A DNA stretch of 64,000 nucleotides, from assembly GCA_016718405.1 (NCBI GenBank), contig JADKDJ010000004.1:62001-126000 (forward strand). The letters run 5' to 3'. The DNA comes from Candidatus Rhodoferax odensensis. GTDB lineage: Bacteria > Pseudomonadota > Gammaproteobacteria > Burkholderiales > Burkholderiaceae_C. How positions within the stretch are numbered: position 1 is the first letter of the stretch; every line of letters starts with the position of its first letter. The translations under genes and the position numbers were made by a program. The notes under the pieces are model-generated. The model was given only the letters and a program-made list of their open reading frames with translations, made no database searches and was not told the DNA's origin. Below, piece after piece: positions 1-9,824 of the stretch.

Positions 1-3000
1 GGCGTGATTGCGGTGGCCGGGGACGACCATGTGGCCAAGAGTTCCACCGCCGTGCACCAGAGCGACCATATTTTCAAGGCCTGTGGCTCGCCGGTGTTCT
101 TTCCCTCGACCGTGCAAGAGATACTGGACCTGGGCGTTCACGCCTTCGCCATGAGCCGCTTCTCCGGCGTCTGGGCCGGCATGAAGACGATTCAGGAGAT
201 TGTTGAATCCAGCGCCACGGTGGAGATTGACCCGGATCGGGTGCAGATCATCATGCCGACCGACTTCGAGATGCCACCGGGCGGCGTGCACATTCGCTGG
301 CCGGACCACGCGTTGGACCAGGAGGCACGCTTGTTCGATTTCAAGTGGTACGCCGCGCTGGCCTACATCCGCGCTAACCGACTGAACTACAACGTCATCG
401 AGGGTCCGCATGACCGACTCGGGCTGATCGCCAGCGGCAAGGCCTTCAACGACACGCGCCAGGCCTTGATCGACCTGGGCCTGGACGACGCTACCTGCCA
501 ACGCATCGGCATCCGGCTGCACAAGGTAGGCGTGGTGTGGCCGCTCGAAGCCCAGTCCACCCGCGAGTTCGCGACCGGTCTGCGCGAGATCCTGGTGATC
601 GAGGAGAAGCGCCAAGTCATCGAATACCAGGTCAAGGAGCAGCTTTACAACTGGCGCAGCGACGTGCGCCCGTTGGTGCTGGGTAAGTTTGACGAAATCG
701 AAGGTGACTTCAGTGGTGGTGAATGGTCGGTGCCCAACCCGGCCGCGCACACCCTGTTGCGCGCCAATGCCGACTTGTCGCCCGCCCTGATTGCCCGTGC
801 CTTGGCGCAGCGACTCTCGCGCCTGGGATTGGACGCCGACTTGACGGCACGCATGCAGACGCGCCTGGCCTTGCTGCAAGCCAAGGAGCGCGCCATGCAG
901 GTGCTCGAAGTCAAGGCTGATCGCCAACCCTGGTTCTGCTCGGGCTGCCCGCACAACACCTCGACCAAGGTGCCCGAGGGTTCGCGCGCCATGGCCGGCA
1001 TTGGTTGCCACTTCATGTCGATCTGGATGGACCGCGCCACCGTGGGCTTCACCCAGATGGGTGGCGAGGGCGTGCCCTGGATGGGTCAGCAGCCCTTCTC
1101 CAACGAGCAACACGTGTTTGCCAATCTGGGCGACGGCACCTACTTTCACAGCGGCTCACTGGCCATTCGTCAGAGTATTGCGGCGGGCGTGAACATCACT
1201 TACAAGATTCTTTACAACGACGCGGTGGCCATGACCGGCGGCCAGCAGGTGGGTGAGCGGCCGGAAGGGCATTCGGTGCTGCAGATTGCGCAGTCGATGC
1301 GCGCCGAGGGCGTGGTCAAGTGTGTGGTGGTGACCGATGAGCCCGCCAAGTACGCGGGCCTGACGCTGGCCGAAGGCGTCACGGTGCACCATCGCGATGA
1401 GCTCGACCGCATCCAGCGCGAGTTCCGGGTGATCTTGGGCACCACCGTCATCATTTACGACCAGACCTGCGCCACCGAAAAACGGCGCCGCCGCAAGCGC
1501 GGCAGTCTGGTGGACCCAGCGGTTCGGGTGGTCATCAATGAACTGGTGTGCGAAGGCTGTGGCGACTGCAGCGTGCAGTCCAATTGCCTGTCGGTGGAGC
1601 CGCTGGAGACCGAGTTCGGTCGCAAGCGGCAAATCAACCAATCCACTTGCAACAAGGATTTTTCCTGCGTCAAGGGTTTTTGCCCGAGCTTCGTCACGGT
1701 CGAAGGCGGGCAGCTGAAGAAGAAGTCCAAGGCGGCCGCGGGGACACCAAGCCCGACGCAACTGGGCACCTTACCCGAACCGGTTGTGCCCGAGCTGGGC
1801 GGCGCGCAGCAAGATGTGTGGGGCATCGTGGTGGCGGGAGTGGGTGGCACCGGCGTCATCACCATCGGCCAGTTGCTTGGGGTTGCGGCGCACCTGGACG
1901 GCAAGGGTATCGTCACGCAGGACGCCGGGGGTCTGGCGCAAAAGGGTGGCGCCACCTGGAGCCACGTGCTGATTGGCGTCAACCAGGAGGTCATTCGCAC
2001 CACACGCGTGAGCATGGCCGCGGCCGACCTCATCATGGGCTGCGACCCGATCGTGACCGCCGGCAAGGAAACGGTGCTGCGCATGGCCCAGGGCCGTACC
2101 CGCGTGGCGCTCAATGCGCACAGCACACCCACGGCGGGCTTCGTGAAGGACGGCAGCTGGCAAAACCCGGCACAGGCTTGCGCCGACGAGATCGCCAAGT
2201 GCGTGGCCGCCGAGGCGCTTGGCAGCTTCAATGCCGACGCCGCTGCGGTCAAGCTGATGGGCGACAGCCTATACACCAACCCCATGATGCTGGGTTACGC
2301 TTGGCAAAAGGGTTGGGTGCCTTTGTCCCGACAGGCCCTGCTGCGCGCGATCGAACTCAACGCGGTGGCGGTGGAGCAAAACAAGACCGCTTTCGAGTGG
2401 GGTCGTCAGGCGGCGCACAACTGGAGCGCGGTGGAGCGCCTGCTCGATCCCGGACAAGTGATTGAATTCAAGCGGCCACCCAGCCTGGACGCGGTGGTGG
2501 CACGCCGCGTCGAGTTCCTCACCGCTTACCAGAACGCCGCTTACGCCCAGGAGTACCAGGCCTTTGTGAACCAAGTGCGCCAGGCCGAGATGGCGGGCGG
2601 CACCAGCCTGCCCTTGAGCGAAGCGGTGGCCAAGAACCTGTTCAAGCTGATGGCCTACAAGGACGAGTACGAAGTGGCCCGGCTGCACACCGACAGCGCC
2701 TTTCACCGTCGCATTGGTGATATGTTCGAGGGCGACTACCGGCTGCACTACCACCTGGCGCCACCCCTGTTGGCCAAGAAGAACGACAAAGGGGAGTTAC
2801 AAAAGCGCAAGTTCGGCCCGGCCACCTTGACCCTGTTCAAGCTGTTGGCACCTCTGAAGGTTCTTCGCGGCGGCGCCTTTGATGTCTTTGGTTACAGCGA
2901 TGAGCGGCGCCAGGAGCGTGCCTTGATTGCCGAGTACCGAGCCTCTGTGCAGGAGTTGTTGCAGGCGCTCGGCCGCTTTGATGACGGCGCCAAGGTGAAG

Positions 3001-3144
3001 CTGGCGGTGGAAATTGCCCGCGTGCCCGAGCAGATCAAGGGCTTTGGACACGTGAAGGCGCGTCACCTTGCGGCCGCCAAACAGAATTGGGCGGCGCTAT
3101 TGGTGCGCTTTCGCGCGGCAAGCCCTGAGCGCCTAGCGGCCTGA
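1..3144 (+). CDS. Indolepyruvate:ferredoxin oxidoreductase, fused IorA-IorB type, 5'-truncated (copy 1)
   Basis: Thiamine-diphosphate and Fe-S enzyme that oxidatively decarboxylates aryl pyruvates (indolepyruvate, phenylpyruvate, 4-hydroxyphenylpyruvate) to arylacetyl-CoA and reduces ferredoxin. The frame is open at base 1, so the true start lies upstream. By comparison with the paralogue at 57580 about 130-175 N-terminal residues are missing. Visible in order: the GDDHVAKSS segment of the first domain, a central FCSGCPHN motif and GDGTYFHSG of the TPP-binding domain (near base 1130), a ferredoxin-like Cys region (CEGCGDC ... CNKDFSCVKGFCP, bases 1550-1690), then the gamma-type domain beginning VAGVGGTGVITIG (near base 1840). 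The C-terminus aligns with copy 2 (RRQERAL). The reading frame is intact over 1,047 codons. It sits alone before yajC-secDF, away from the aromatic island. Substrate preference is inferred from family knowledge only. Confidence 0.9.
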   Translation, partial: GVIAVAGDDHVAKSSTAVHQSDHIFKACGSPVFFPSTVQEILDLGVHAFAMSRFSGVWAGMKTIQEIVESSATVEIDPDRVQIIMPTDFEMPPGGVHIRWPDHALDQEARLFDFKWYAALAYIRANRLNYNVIEGPHDRLGLIASGKAFNDTRQALIDLGLDDATCQRIGIRLHKVGVVWPLEAQSTREFATGLREILVIEEKRQVIEYQVKEQLYNWRSDVRPLVLGKFDEIEGDFSGGEWSVPNPAAHTLLRANADLSPALIARALAQRLSRLGLDADLTARMQTRLALLQAKERAMQVLEVKADRQPWFCSGCPHNTSTKVPEGSRAMAGIGCHFMSIWMDRATVGFTQMGGEGVPWMGQQPFSNEQHVFANLGDGTYFHSGSLAIRQSIAAGVNITYKILYNDAVAMTGGQQVGERPEGHSVLQIAQSMRAEGVVKCVVVTDEPAKYAGLTLAEGVTVHHRDELDRIQREFRVILGTTVIIYDQTCATEKRRRRKRGSLVDPAVRVVINELVCEGCGDCSVQSNCLSVEPLETEFGRKRQINQSTCNKDFSCVKGFCPSFVTVEGGQLKKKSKAAAGTPSPTQLGTLPEPVVPELGGAQQDVWGIVVAGVGGTGVITIGQLLGVAAHLDGKGIVTQDAGGLAQKGGATWSHVLIGVNQEVIRTTRVSMAAADLIMGCDPIVTAGKETVLRMAQGRTRVALNAHSTPTAGFVKDGSWQNPAQACADEIAKCVAAEALGSFNADAAAVKLMGDSLYTNPMMLGYAWQKGWVPLSRQALLRAIELNAVAVEQNKTAFEWGRQAAHNWSAVERLLDPGQVIEFKRPPSLDAVVARRVEFLTAYQNAAYAQEYQAFVNQVRQAEMAGGTSLPLSEAVAKNLFKLMAYKDEYEVARLHTDSAFHRRIGDMFEGDYRLHYHLAPPLLAKKNDKGELQKRKFGPATLTLFKLLAPLKVLRGGAFDVFGYSDERRQERALIAEYRASVQELLQALGRFDDGAKVKLAVEIARVPEQIKGFGHVKARHLAAAKQNWAALLVRFRAASPERLAA

Positions 3145-3240
3145 GCGGCCCCGGCGCGGTCAGCAAGCGCCAAAGCCAACGGTTCAAGGCGCGCGTCATC
3201 GATAACCTCTCTGCGCGGGCCGGTCAGGCGGCGCCCCGCA

Positions 3241-3246
3241 TACAAT
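3241..3246 (+). promoter_or_regulatory. Possible -10 box for yajC-secD-secF
   Basis: TACAAT lies 84 bases before the proposed yajC start, in the 185-base gap after the oxidoreductase gene. No convincing -35 hexamer is visible. The same TACAAT/TAAAAT form recurs before pgk, fba and purE in this window, which supports a shared sigma-70 style. Confidence 0.35.
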
Positions 3247-3329
3247 GAAAGGTTGACTACCCCGCATTCCCGCGCGCCGGGAAGTGCGGTTTTGTATTTG
3301 TGTTGTGTCTTTTCTTTGTGGAGTTGCCT

Positions 3330-3659
3330 GTGTTCATTTCTTCCGCTTTTGCCCAAACCGCTCCCGCTGCTGCCGGTGGGGATACGCAGTCCACGCTTAT
3401 GAGCATCCTGCCACTGGTTTTGATGTTTGTGGTGCTTTACTTTGTGATGATCCGCCCCCAGATGAAGAAGCAGAAGGAGCATCGGTCCATGATTGATGCT
3501 CTGGCCAAAGGTGACGAAGTCGTCACCGCTGGCGGCCTGCTGGGCAAGATCAGCAAGCTCGGCGAAGGCAACCTGGGTATCGAGATCGCCAATGGCGTCG
3601 AAGTCCAGGTGCAGCGTACGGCGGTGGTACAGGTTTTGCCAAAGGGCAGCATCAAGTAA
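3330..3659 (+). CDS. yajC: Preprotein translocase subunit YajC
   Basis: Small single-pass inner-membrane protein of the SecDF-YajC complex that assists Sec-dependent export. The proposed GTG start gives 109 residues, the usual YajC size; the frame is open upstream to 3300, but a GTGGAG ribosome site six bases before 3330 favours the shorter form. The N-terminus reads VFISSAFAQ, then a hydrophobic helix (ILPLVLMFVVLYFVMI), the family signature RPQMKKQKEH, and the conserved GDEVVTAGGLLGKI segment. secD begins 47 bases downstream, so the three genes form one operon. Confidence 0.9.
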   Translation: MFISSAFAQTAPAAAGGDTQSTLMSILPLVLMFVVLYFVMIRPQMKKQKEHRSMIDALAKGDEVVTAGGLLGKISKLGEGNLGIEIANGVEVQVQRTAVVQVLPKGSIK

Positions 3660-3706
3660 GTCGCGCCCGTGGCGCAGTAGTTGTTTGTCACTTCGAGTAG
3701 GGCGTT

Positions 3707-5590
3707 ATGAATCGTTACCCCATGTGGAAATACGCGATTATTCTGATCGCGCTGGTGGTGGGGGCCCTGTTTACCCTGCCCAACTTCTTTGGTGAAGCCC
3801 CGGCCGTCCAGGTGTCCGCGGCCAAGGCGTCGGGCAAGGTGGACAGCACGACCCGTGTCCGCGTCGAAGACGCCTTGAAGGCCGGCGGTATAGCCGCTGA
3901 TTTGATATCCCTTGATGGCACGTCGCTGAAGGTCCGTCTGGCTGACACCGATACGCAGATCAAAGCCAAAGACGTGATTCAGAAAGCTCTGAACCCGGAC
4001 GTCGGCAACCCGGGCTATGTGGTGGCGCTCAACTTGCTGTCTCGCAGCCCTGCGTGGCTGCGCTCAGTCAACGCCGCGCCCATGTACCTCGGCCTTGATT
4101 TGCGGGGTGGCGTGCATTTCATGCTGCAGGTCGAGATGCAGGCCGCGTTAACCAAGAAGGTCGAGTCTCTCACTGGCGACATCCGCAGCGGCCTGCGGGA
4201 AAAGAACGTGCGTCACAGCGGCATCACGCGCAACGCGCAACAGATTGAGATCCTGTTTCGGGATACCCCGACGCTGGACGCGGCCAAGGCGCTGATCGCG
4301 GATCAGTTCACTGATCTGCAAGTCAGCTCGGCGCCCGATGGAACGCAGTACAAGTTGACCGCTTCGATCAAGCCAGAGGCGGCCAGGCGCGTGCAGGACC
4401 AAGCGCTCAAACAGAACATCACCACTTTGCACAACCGCATCAATGAACTCGGCGTGGCGGAGCCGGTGATTCAGCAACAGGGATTGGATCGCATCGTGGT
4501 TCAGCTACCGGGCGTGCAGGACACTGCCAAGGCCAAGGACATCCTGGGTCGCACGGCGACGCTTGAGTTACGCATGGTGGATGACAGCGCCGAGGCGCAG
4601 GCCGCAGCGTCAGGTAACGCCGTGGTGCCGTTTGGTACCGAGCGCTTCCTGGAGCGCGATGGGCGGGCCGTGATCGTCAAGAAGCAGGTCATTCTGACCG
4701 GCGACAGCTTGACCGATGCCCAGCCCGGCCTGGACTCGCAAAGTCAGCAACCCAAAGTCGACCTGACGGTGGATGCCAAGGGCGGGCGCATCATGCGCGA
4801 TGTGAGCCGTGAGAACCTCAAGAAGCGCATGGCCATTGTCCTGTTTGAAAAGGGCAAGGGCGAGGTGCTGACGGCACCGGTGATTCAGGGCGAGCTTGGC
4901 AATCGCTTTCAGATTTCCGGCTCGATGAGCATTACCGAGGCCAATGATCTGGCCTTGCTGTTGCGTGCTGGTTCATTGGCCGCACCGATGGAAATCATCG
5001 AGGAACGCACCATTGGCCCTAGCCTGGGCGCCGAAAACATCGCCAAGGGTTTCAACAGCGTGACCTGGGGCTTCGTGGCGGTGACCGTGTTTATGTGCAT
5101 GTACTACATGCTGTTTGGCGTTATCTCCAGTGTGTCGCTCGCTGTCAACCTGCTGTTGCTGGTGGCTGTGTTATCGATGCTGCAGGCCACACTCACCTTG
5201 CCCGGCATGGCGGCGATGGCGCTGGTGTTGGGTATGGCGATTGACGCCAACGTGCTGATCAACGAGCGGGTGCGCGAGGAACTGCGCAATGGCGCCTCGC
5301 CGCAAGCGGCGATCCACGCCGGCTACGACCGCGCCTGGGCCACGATTCTGGACTCAAATGTCACGACGCTGATTGCCGGCATGGCACTCCTTGCCTTCGG
5401 GTCAGGGCCGGTGCGTGGGTTTGCGGTTGTGCACTGTCTGGGCATCCTGACGAGCATGTTCTCTGGCGTCTTCTTCTCGCGCGGGCTGGTCAATTTGTGG
5501 TACGGTAGGCAAAATAAGCTGAAAAACGTGTCAATTGGTACGGTTTGGCGACCTGAGCCAGAGGCGCAGATCAAGCCAAGTCAAGGGTAG
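3707..5590 (+). CDS. secD: Protein translocase subunit SecD
   Basis: Inner-membrane RND-type subunit that uses the proton motive force to help proteins finish translocation through SecYEG. It has 627 residues, normal for SecD. Visible are an N-terminal membrane helix (YAIILIALVVGALF), the GLDLRGGVHFMLQVEM motif at about residues 127-142, the periplasmic P1 domain, and the C-terminal membrane block with MAIDANVLINERVREE (about residues 506-521), the conserved TM4-TM5 segment. It is followed after five bases by secF. Confidence 0.97.
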   Translation: MNRYPMWKYAIILIALVVGALFTLPNFFGEAPAVQVSAAKASGKVDSTTRVRVEDALKAGGIAADLISLDGTSLKVRLADTDTQIKAKDVIQKALNPDVGNPGYVVALNLLSRSPAWLRSVNAAPMYLGLDLRGGVHFMLQVEMQAALTKKVESLTGDIRSGLREKNVRHSGITRNAQQIEILFRDTPTLDAAKALIADQFTDLQVSSAPDGTQYKLTASIKPEAARRVQDQALKQNITTLHNRINELGVAEPVIQQQGLDRIVVQLPGVQDTAKAKDILGRTATLELRMVDDSAEAQAAASGNAVVPFGTERFLERDGRAVIVKKQVILTGDSLTDAQPGLDSQSQQPKVDLTVDAKGGRIMRDVSRENLKKRMAIVLFEKGKGEVLTAPVIQGELGNRFQISGSMSITEANDLALLLRAGSLAAPMEIIEERTIGPSLGAENIAKGFNSVTWGFVAVTVFMCMYYMLFGVISSVSLAVNLLLLVAVLSMLQATLTLPGMAAMALVLGMAIDANVLINERVREELRNGASPQAAIHAGYDRAWATILDSNVTTLIAGMALLAFGSGPVRGFAVVHCLGILTSMFSGVFFSRGLVNLWYGRQNKLKNVSIGTVWRPEPEAQIKPSQG

Positions 5591-5595
5591 GCAGC

Positions 5596-6549
5596 ATGGA
5601 ATTCTTCAAAATTCGACGCGACATTCCGTTCATGCGGCATGCGCTGGTTTTCAATTTGGTCTCACTGGCGACCTTTCTGGCCGCGGTGTTTTTTCTGTTC
5701 TCGCGTGGTCTGCACCTGTCGGTGGAGTTCACCGGCGGCACGCTGATGGAGGTGAGCTACGCCCAGGCTGCCGACTTGGGCAGCGTGCGTAACGCCGTGG
5801 CCAAGCTCGGGTTCAACGACGTGCAGGTCCAAAATTTTGGCAGCTCGCGTGATGTGCTGATTCGCCTTCCGGTGCAAAAAGGCGTGACATCCGCCACCCA
5901 GAGTGATCAGGTGATGGCGGCGCTCAAGACGGCCGACGCATCGGCCAACCTGCGGCGCAATGAGTTTGTCGGGCCGCAAGTTGGCGACGAACTCGCGGTC
6001 GATGGTCTCAAGGCGCTGGCCTTCGTGGTGGTCGGCATCATGATCTACTTGGCAATCCGCTTTGAGTGGAAGTTTGCTGTGGCGGCAATCATTGCCAATT
6101 TGCACGATGTGATCATCATTCTTGGCTTCTTTGCTTTCTTTCAGTGGGAGTTCTCGTTGCCAGTGCTGGCCGCAGTGCTGGCGGTGCTGGGGTATTCGGT
6201 CAACGAGTCGGTGGTGATTTTCGACCGGATCCGGGAGAACTTCCGGCGCTATCGCAAGATGACGTCGACCGAGATTATCGACAACGCCATTACCTCCACC
6301 ATCAGCCGCACCATCATCACCCATGGCAGCACGCAATTGATGGTGTTGTCCATGCTGTTGTTTGGCGGCGCGACGCTGCATTATTTTGCGTTGGCCCTCA
6401 CAATCGGTATCTTGTTCGGCATTTACTCTTCAGTGTTTGTGGCGGCGGCCATTGTCATGTGGCTGGGCATTGATCGTGAGGACCTGGTCAAAGGCGGCGT
6501 GAAAAAGGAAGTCGATCCCAATGACCCCAACGCTGGCGCGGCCGTGTAG
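5596..6549 (+). CDS. secF: Protein translocase subunit SecF
   Basis: Partner of SecD in the proton-driven late step of Sec export. It has 317 residues with an N-terminal helix, the FTGGTLMEVSY motif (about residue 44), and the conserved membrane segment YSVNESVVIFDRIRENFRRYR (about residues 200-220). The last residues are hydrophilic and acidic. It is co-oriented with yajC and secD with a five-base gap, so translation is probably coupled. Confidence 0.97.
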   Translation: MEFFKIRRDIPFMRHALVFNLVSLATFLAAVFFLFSRGLHLSVEFTGGTLMEVSYAQAADLGSVRNAVAKLGFNDVQVQNFGSSRDVLIRLPVQKGVTSATQSDQVMAALKTADASANLRRNEFVGPQVGDELAVDGLKALAFVVVGIMIYLAIRFEWKFAVAAIIANLHDVIIILGFFAFFQWEFSLPVLAAVLAVLGYSVNESVVIFDRIRENFRRYRKMTSTEIIDNAITSTISRTIITHGSTQLMVLSMLLFGGATLHYFALALTIGILFGIYSSVFVAAAIVMWLGIDREDLVKGGVKKEVDPNDPNAGAAV

Positions 6550-6566
6550 CAACTGATTCCTGAACT

Positions 6567-9140
6567 ATGGCGGTCAACCCTTCTTACACCCAGCGAGCGC
6601 AACTTTCGCTGGAAACGCGCAAGCGTTTCGTGGCGGAGGCGACGCGCGCCATGGTGGAGTTGGGAACGCTGGTGCAGGAGCGCTTGACGTCCCTGATGAA
6701 CGAGGCGGGCTCCTCCAGGGACATGCAGACCCGGCGCGACGCCTGGAGCTTCTTTCAAAAGGCCCGCCCGGCCTGGCTTGATGGCACGCTGAAGGTCTGG
6801 CAGCTTGCCTTGCAGCCGGCCAAGGCCAAGCCGAAGCAAGCATTGGAGCTTGGCTTGGACGGTGCTTTCGAATTGGTCGGAACCGACGTCGTCGAGAACA
6901 AGATATTGGCTTCGCGCCTCGTGCTGGGCGTGATGGAGAAAGTTAGCGCTCAGCTCAATGACCTGCGCGTGCGGATGAAACTGCTGGATGGACAGGATGA
7001 GCTTGAAAGCCATGACATCCTGTTGCCCGAAGTGCTGGTCCTGCTGATGGTCGAGCAATGGGGCGCCAGCGGCATGCCGCGCGAGTCCTGGCCCTTGATC
7101 AACGACGTGGTGTACCAGCACCTGACCGAGCGGTTGAAGGTGGCCTACACCAACTGCAATGAGTTCCTGATCAAGCAAGGTGTGCTGCCGACCATCGACC
7201 TGAAGGACCGGGTCAAGCGTGGTGCTCCGACCCGTGGGGCCGTCGGCTCGCGACCACCGGTCGCGCCCGAGGCCCCGCCGCCTTCGGACTCTTCCAGAGG
7301 CGGCTACTACCGGGACACCGGTGGCCAGGGTGCTTATGGCGAGCAAGCCGCGCAAGGTGGAGGGCCGGTGCGGCAAGACGCCCGCGGCGGTGGTCGCGGC
7401 CCTGCGGGCATGCCCCAACAGGAAGCAATGCCACCCAGCGCCAATCGGGCTGGCGGCGGTGGCGCATTTGGAGGTCGCCTTGGGTGGGGTGACAACGCGG
7501 GTGCCCGACACGGCGCCAGCGATGCCGGGCAACGGGCTCCAACTGGCGGGTCCCAACCAAGCGCCGCTGGCAGACAAACCGGGCCGGGAGATCAAGGACA
7601 TTGGGCAACCTCCGATGAAACTCGACTGATGACGGCTACGACGCCACTGGCGCGCGCCAAGATGCGCGCACAGGGTGTTATGGGTCAGCTCAAACGCTTG
7701 TTGGTCGGTCGCGGCGGCGCGGATTTTGAGGCGACTTCGTTTCAACCCGCGTCACCCGCCTTGGCAGCGGCGATTGCCGTGCGTCCGCCGCCCGACTCGG
7801 GTCGCTATGCCGGCGGCACCGTGGTCGAGGATTACAGTCCGGCTGGGGTGCAAAGGGTTGCCGGCAGGCTGCGCGAGCAGACCACCGAGCTGAAGAAAAA
7901 GGCCGAGACCAAGACCGAGAAGGCGACCATCGAAATCGTCGCGCTGATGTTTCAGGCCATTTTGCAAGAGGAGCGTATCCCACCGGGCATACGAGTCTGG
8001 TTTGCGCGACTGCAAATGCCGGTGCTGCGCGTGGCGCTGGAGGAACCGGACTTCTTTGGCACGCTCAATCACCCCGCGCGGCAGTTGATCGACCGCATGG
8101 GCTCCTGCGTGATGGGGTTCGATGCCAGTGGCATACATGGTGGGGCGCTGGAAACCGAGATCAAGCGCGTGGTCCAGGTGATTGAACAATACCCCGAGAC
8201 CGGCAAACGCGTCTACCAGTTGGTGTATGAGGAGTTTCAGAAGTTTCTGTCCAAGTTCCTGACCGAGCGCGGAGCGACACAAAAGGTTGTGAGCGTGGCG
8301 CAGCAGGTCGAGCAAAAGGAAACCCTGACGATTCAGTACACGATCGAGATGCGCAACCTGCTCAAAGACATGCCGGTGCGTGACGAGATCCGCGAGTTTC
8401 TGTTCAAGGTCTGGGCAGAAGTGTTGGCGGTGGCGGCCGTGCGAAAAGGCCCGCAGCATGCGGAGACGCTTTCGCTCAAGAAATCGGCCACGGACCTGTT
8501 GTGGGCGGCCAGTGCCAAACCCAATCGCAGTGACCGGGCCCGCGTGATTCAGGACTTGCCGCACCTGCTTCAGCGTTTGCGCGCCGGGATGACGATGCTG
8601 GGGGTTTCGCCGACCGACCAGGAGGCCCACATCAAGACCGTCAGCGACACCTTGGCGGACGCGTTCCTGTCCAAGACCAAAGCCGTGCCACAGGCCCAGA
8701 TCGAAGCGATGGCGCAGCGTTTGGCCAACCTAGAGGATTTTGTCTCGGAAGACGGCATGGGTGATTTGCCGCTGGACGCCGAGAGCATCGAGATGATGCT
8801 CGGAATTGATGCCGCTTCCATCGATGTGGTGGCAGACGGTGGCTCCAAGCCTACCGCGGCGATGCTGGCGTGGGCGCAGGAACTCCAGTTGGGCGCCTGG
8901 TTCACCCTGGATCACAACAACCATGTCAAACAGGTTCAGTTTGCCTGGCGCAGCGAGCGCAAGCACCTCAACCTGTTTGCGTCAATTGATGGGCACAGTT
9001 ATCTGATCCAGGCCGGACGCCTGGCGGCTTACCTACAGGCCGGCTTGCTGCTGCCGCAAGAAGAAGAAACCCTTACCGTGCGCGCCACCCGCGACGCCCT
9101 GGCGAAACTGGAAGCCAATCCAGAGCGCTTGCTGGATTAG
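6567..9140 (+). CDS. DUF1631 family protein
   Basis: An 857-residue soluble protein of the DUF1631 family, common in beta- and gammaproteobacteria and of unknown molecular function. I see an alpha-helical N-terminal third (ETRKRFVAEATRAMVELG), a Gly/Pro/Gln-rich low-complexity stretch at about residues 220-350 that is probably disordered, and a second helical part with the family-like segments RLLVGRGGADFE and AWFTLDHNNHVKQVQFAWRS near the C-terminus, the latter reminiscent of PilZ-like DUF1631 tails. No signal peptide or membrane helix. It starts 17 bases after secF and may be read through from that operon. Confidence 0.8.
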   Translation: MAVNPSYTQRAQLSLETRKRFVAEATRAMVELGTLVQERLTSLMNEAGSSRDMQTRRDAWSFFQKARPAWLDGTLKVWQLALQPAKAKPKQALELGLDGAFELVGTDVVENKILASRLVLGVMEKVSAQLNDLRVRMKLLDGQDELESHDILLPEVLVLLMVEQWGASGMPRESWPLINDVVYQHLTERLKVAYTNCNEFLIKQGVLPTIDLKDRVKRGAPTRGAVGSRPPVAPEAPPPSDSSRGGYYRDTGGQGAYGEQAAQGGGPVRQDARGGGRGPAGMPQQEAMPPSANRAGGGGAFGGRLGWGDNAGARHGASDAGQRAPTGGSQPSAAGRQTGPGDQGHWATSDETRLMTATTPLARAKMRAQGVMGQLKRLLVGRGGADFEATSFQPASPALAAAIAVRPPPDSGRYAGGTVVEDYSPAGVQRVAGRLREQTTELKKKAETKTEKATIEIVALMFQAILQEERIPPGIRVWFARLQMPVLRVALEEPDFFGTLNHPARQLIDRMGSCVMGFDASGIHGGALETEIKRVVQVIEQYPETGKRVYQLVYEEFQKFLSKFLTERGATQKVVSVAQQVEQKETLTIQYTIEMRNLLKDMPVRDEIREFLFKVWAEVLAVAAVRKGPQHAETLSLKKSATDLLWAASAKPNRSDRARVIQDLPHLLQRLRAGMTMLGVSPTDQEAHIKTVSDTLADAFLSKTKAVPQAQIEAMAQRLANLEDFVSEDGMGDLPLDAESIEMMLGIDAASIDVVADGGSKPTAAMLAWAQELQLGAWFTLDHNNHVKQVQFAWRSERKHLNLFASIDGHSYLIQAGRLAAYLQAGLLLPQEEETLTVRATRDALAKLEANPERLLD

Positions 9141-9195
9141 TCGGTCTTTGGTGCGGGCCGACCACCGCGCCGCGAGTCCCCGGGGGCGTTACAGG

Positions 9196-9705
9196 TTAGT
9201 GCGCCACGCGTGTCGCCGAGCTGTCGCACAACTCGTCGAGTAGCAGTGCATCGGGTTCTTCGCCAAAACTCCAATAGACCATCAGCACGATGATTTTCAG
9301 ATCATCCAGCGACACCGGGTCGCTGGATGTGGCAAGCGCCCGGTCCAGCACGATTTCTCGCATGGGGATTGGCAAGACCCCGAGTTGCTCGAGAAAACGG
9401 ATGAAGCTTATACACGCCGCACCCAGGTGGGCCTGTTCCCTCGTTGAGTAGATCCGCATACTGTTCGGCGAGGGCTGGTGCAGGCAAGTCTGTGACGGGG
9501 GCGCCACGTCGCGTTGCGCGTTGGATCGGGGTGATTGCTCAGTGCCCAGGGTGGCGGCTTTGAGGTCGCCCAACCAGGTCAGCGCTTCCTGGATTTCTTC
9601 GTCTTCGAAACCAACGGCACTGAGCTTGCGCTCCAACGAATCCCGCTGCGGACAAGCATCGCCGCGCCAATAGTTTTCGTAGACAAAGACCAGCACTTCA
9701 AACAT
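9196..9705 (-). CDS. smg: Smg family protein (DUF494)
   Basis: Small protein of unknown function that in many proteobacteria lies next to dprA. The start chosen gives the classical N-terminus MFEVLVFVYENYW followed by RGDACPQR; the open frame continues 16 codons further upstream without family similarity. Also visible are GFEDEEIQEALTWL and a C-terminal DLKIIVLMVYWSFGEEPD. Length 169 residues. It follows dprA on the minus strand with a gap of about 120 bases and is convergent with the DUF1631 gene. Confidence 0.88.
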   Translation of the reverse strand: MFEVLVFVYENYWRGDACPQRDSLERKLSAVGFEDEEIQEALTWLGDLKAATLGTEQSPRSNAQRDVAPPSQTCLHQPSPNSMRIYSTREQAHLGAACISFIRFLEQLGVLPIPMREIVLDRALATSSDPVSLDDLKIIVLMVYWSFGEEPDALLLDELCDSSATRVAH

Positions 9706-9824
9706 GGCCCCAATATAGCCCAGAAACTCGGCGTCTTTGTCGAGTCTCTGCAATGCTGGCGCTTTTCTGATCTTTGACGCTGTGCCCCACTGGTTGGAAG
9801 GCAGCGCGCGTGGTTATGAGCTGA

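Noticed and set aside
7220..7620. Open frames within the Gly/Pro-rich middle of the DUF1631 gene
   Set aside because: The main frame is continuous and conserved on both sides; the others are low-complexity shadows.
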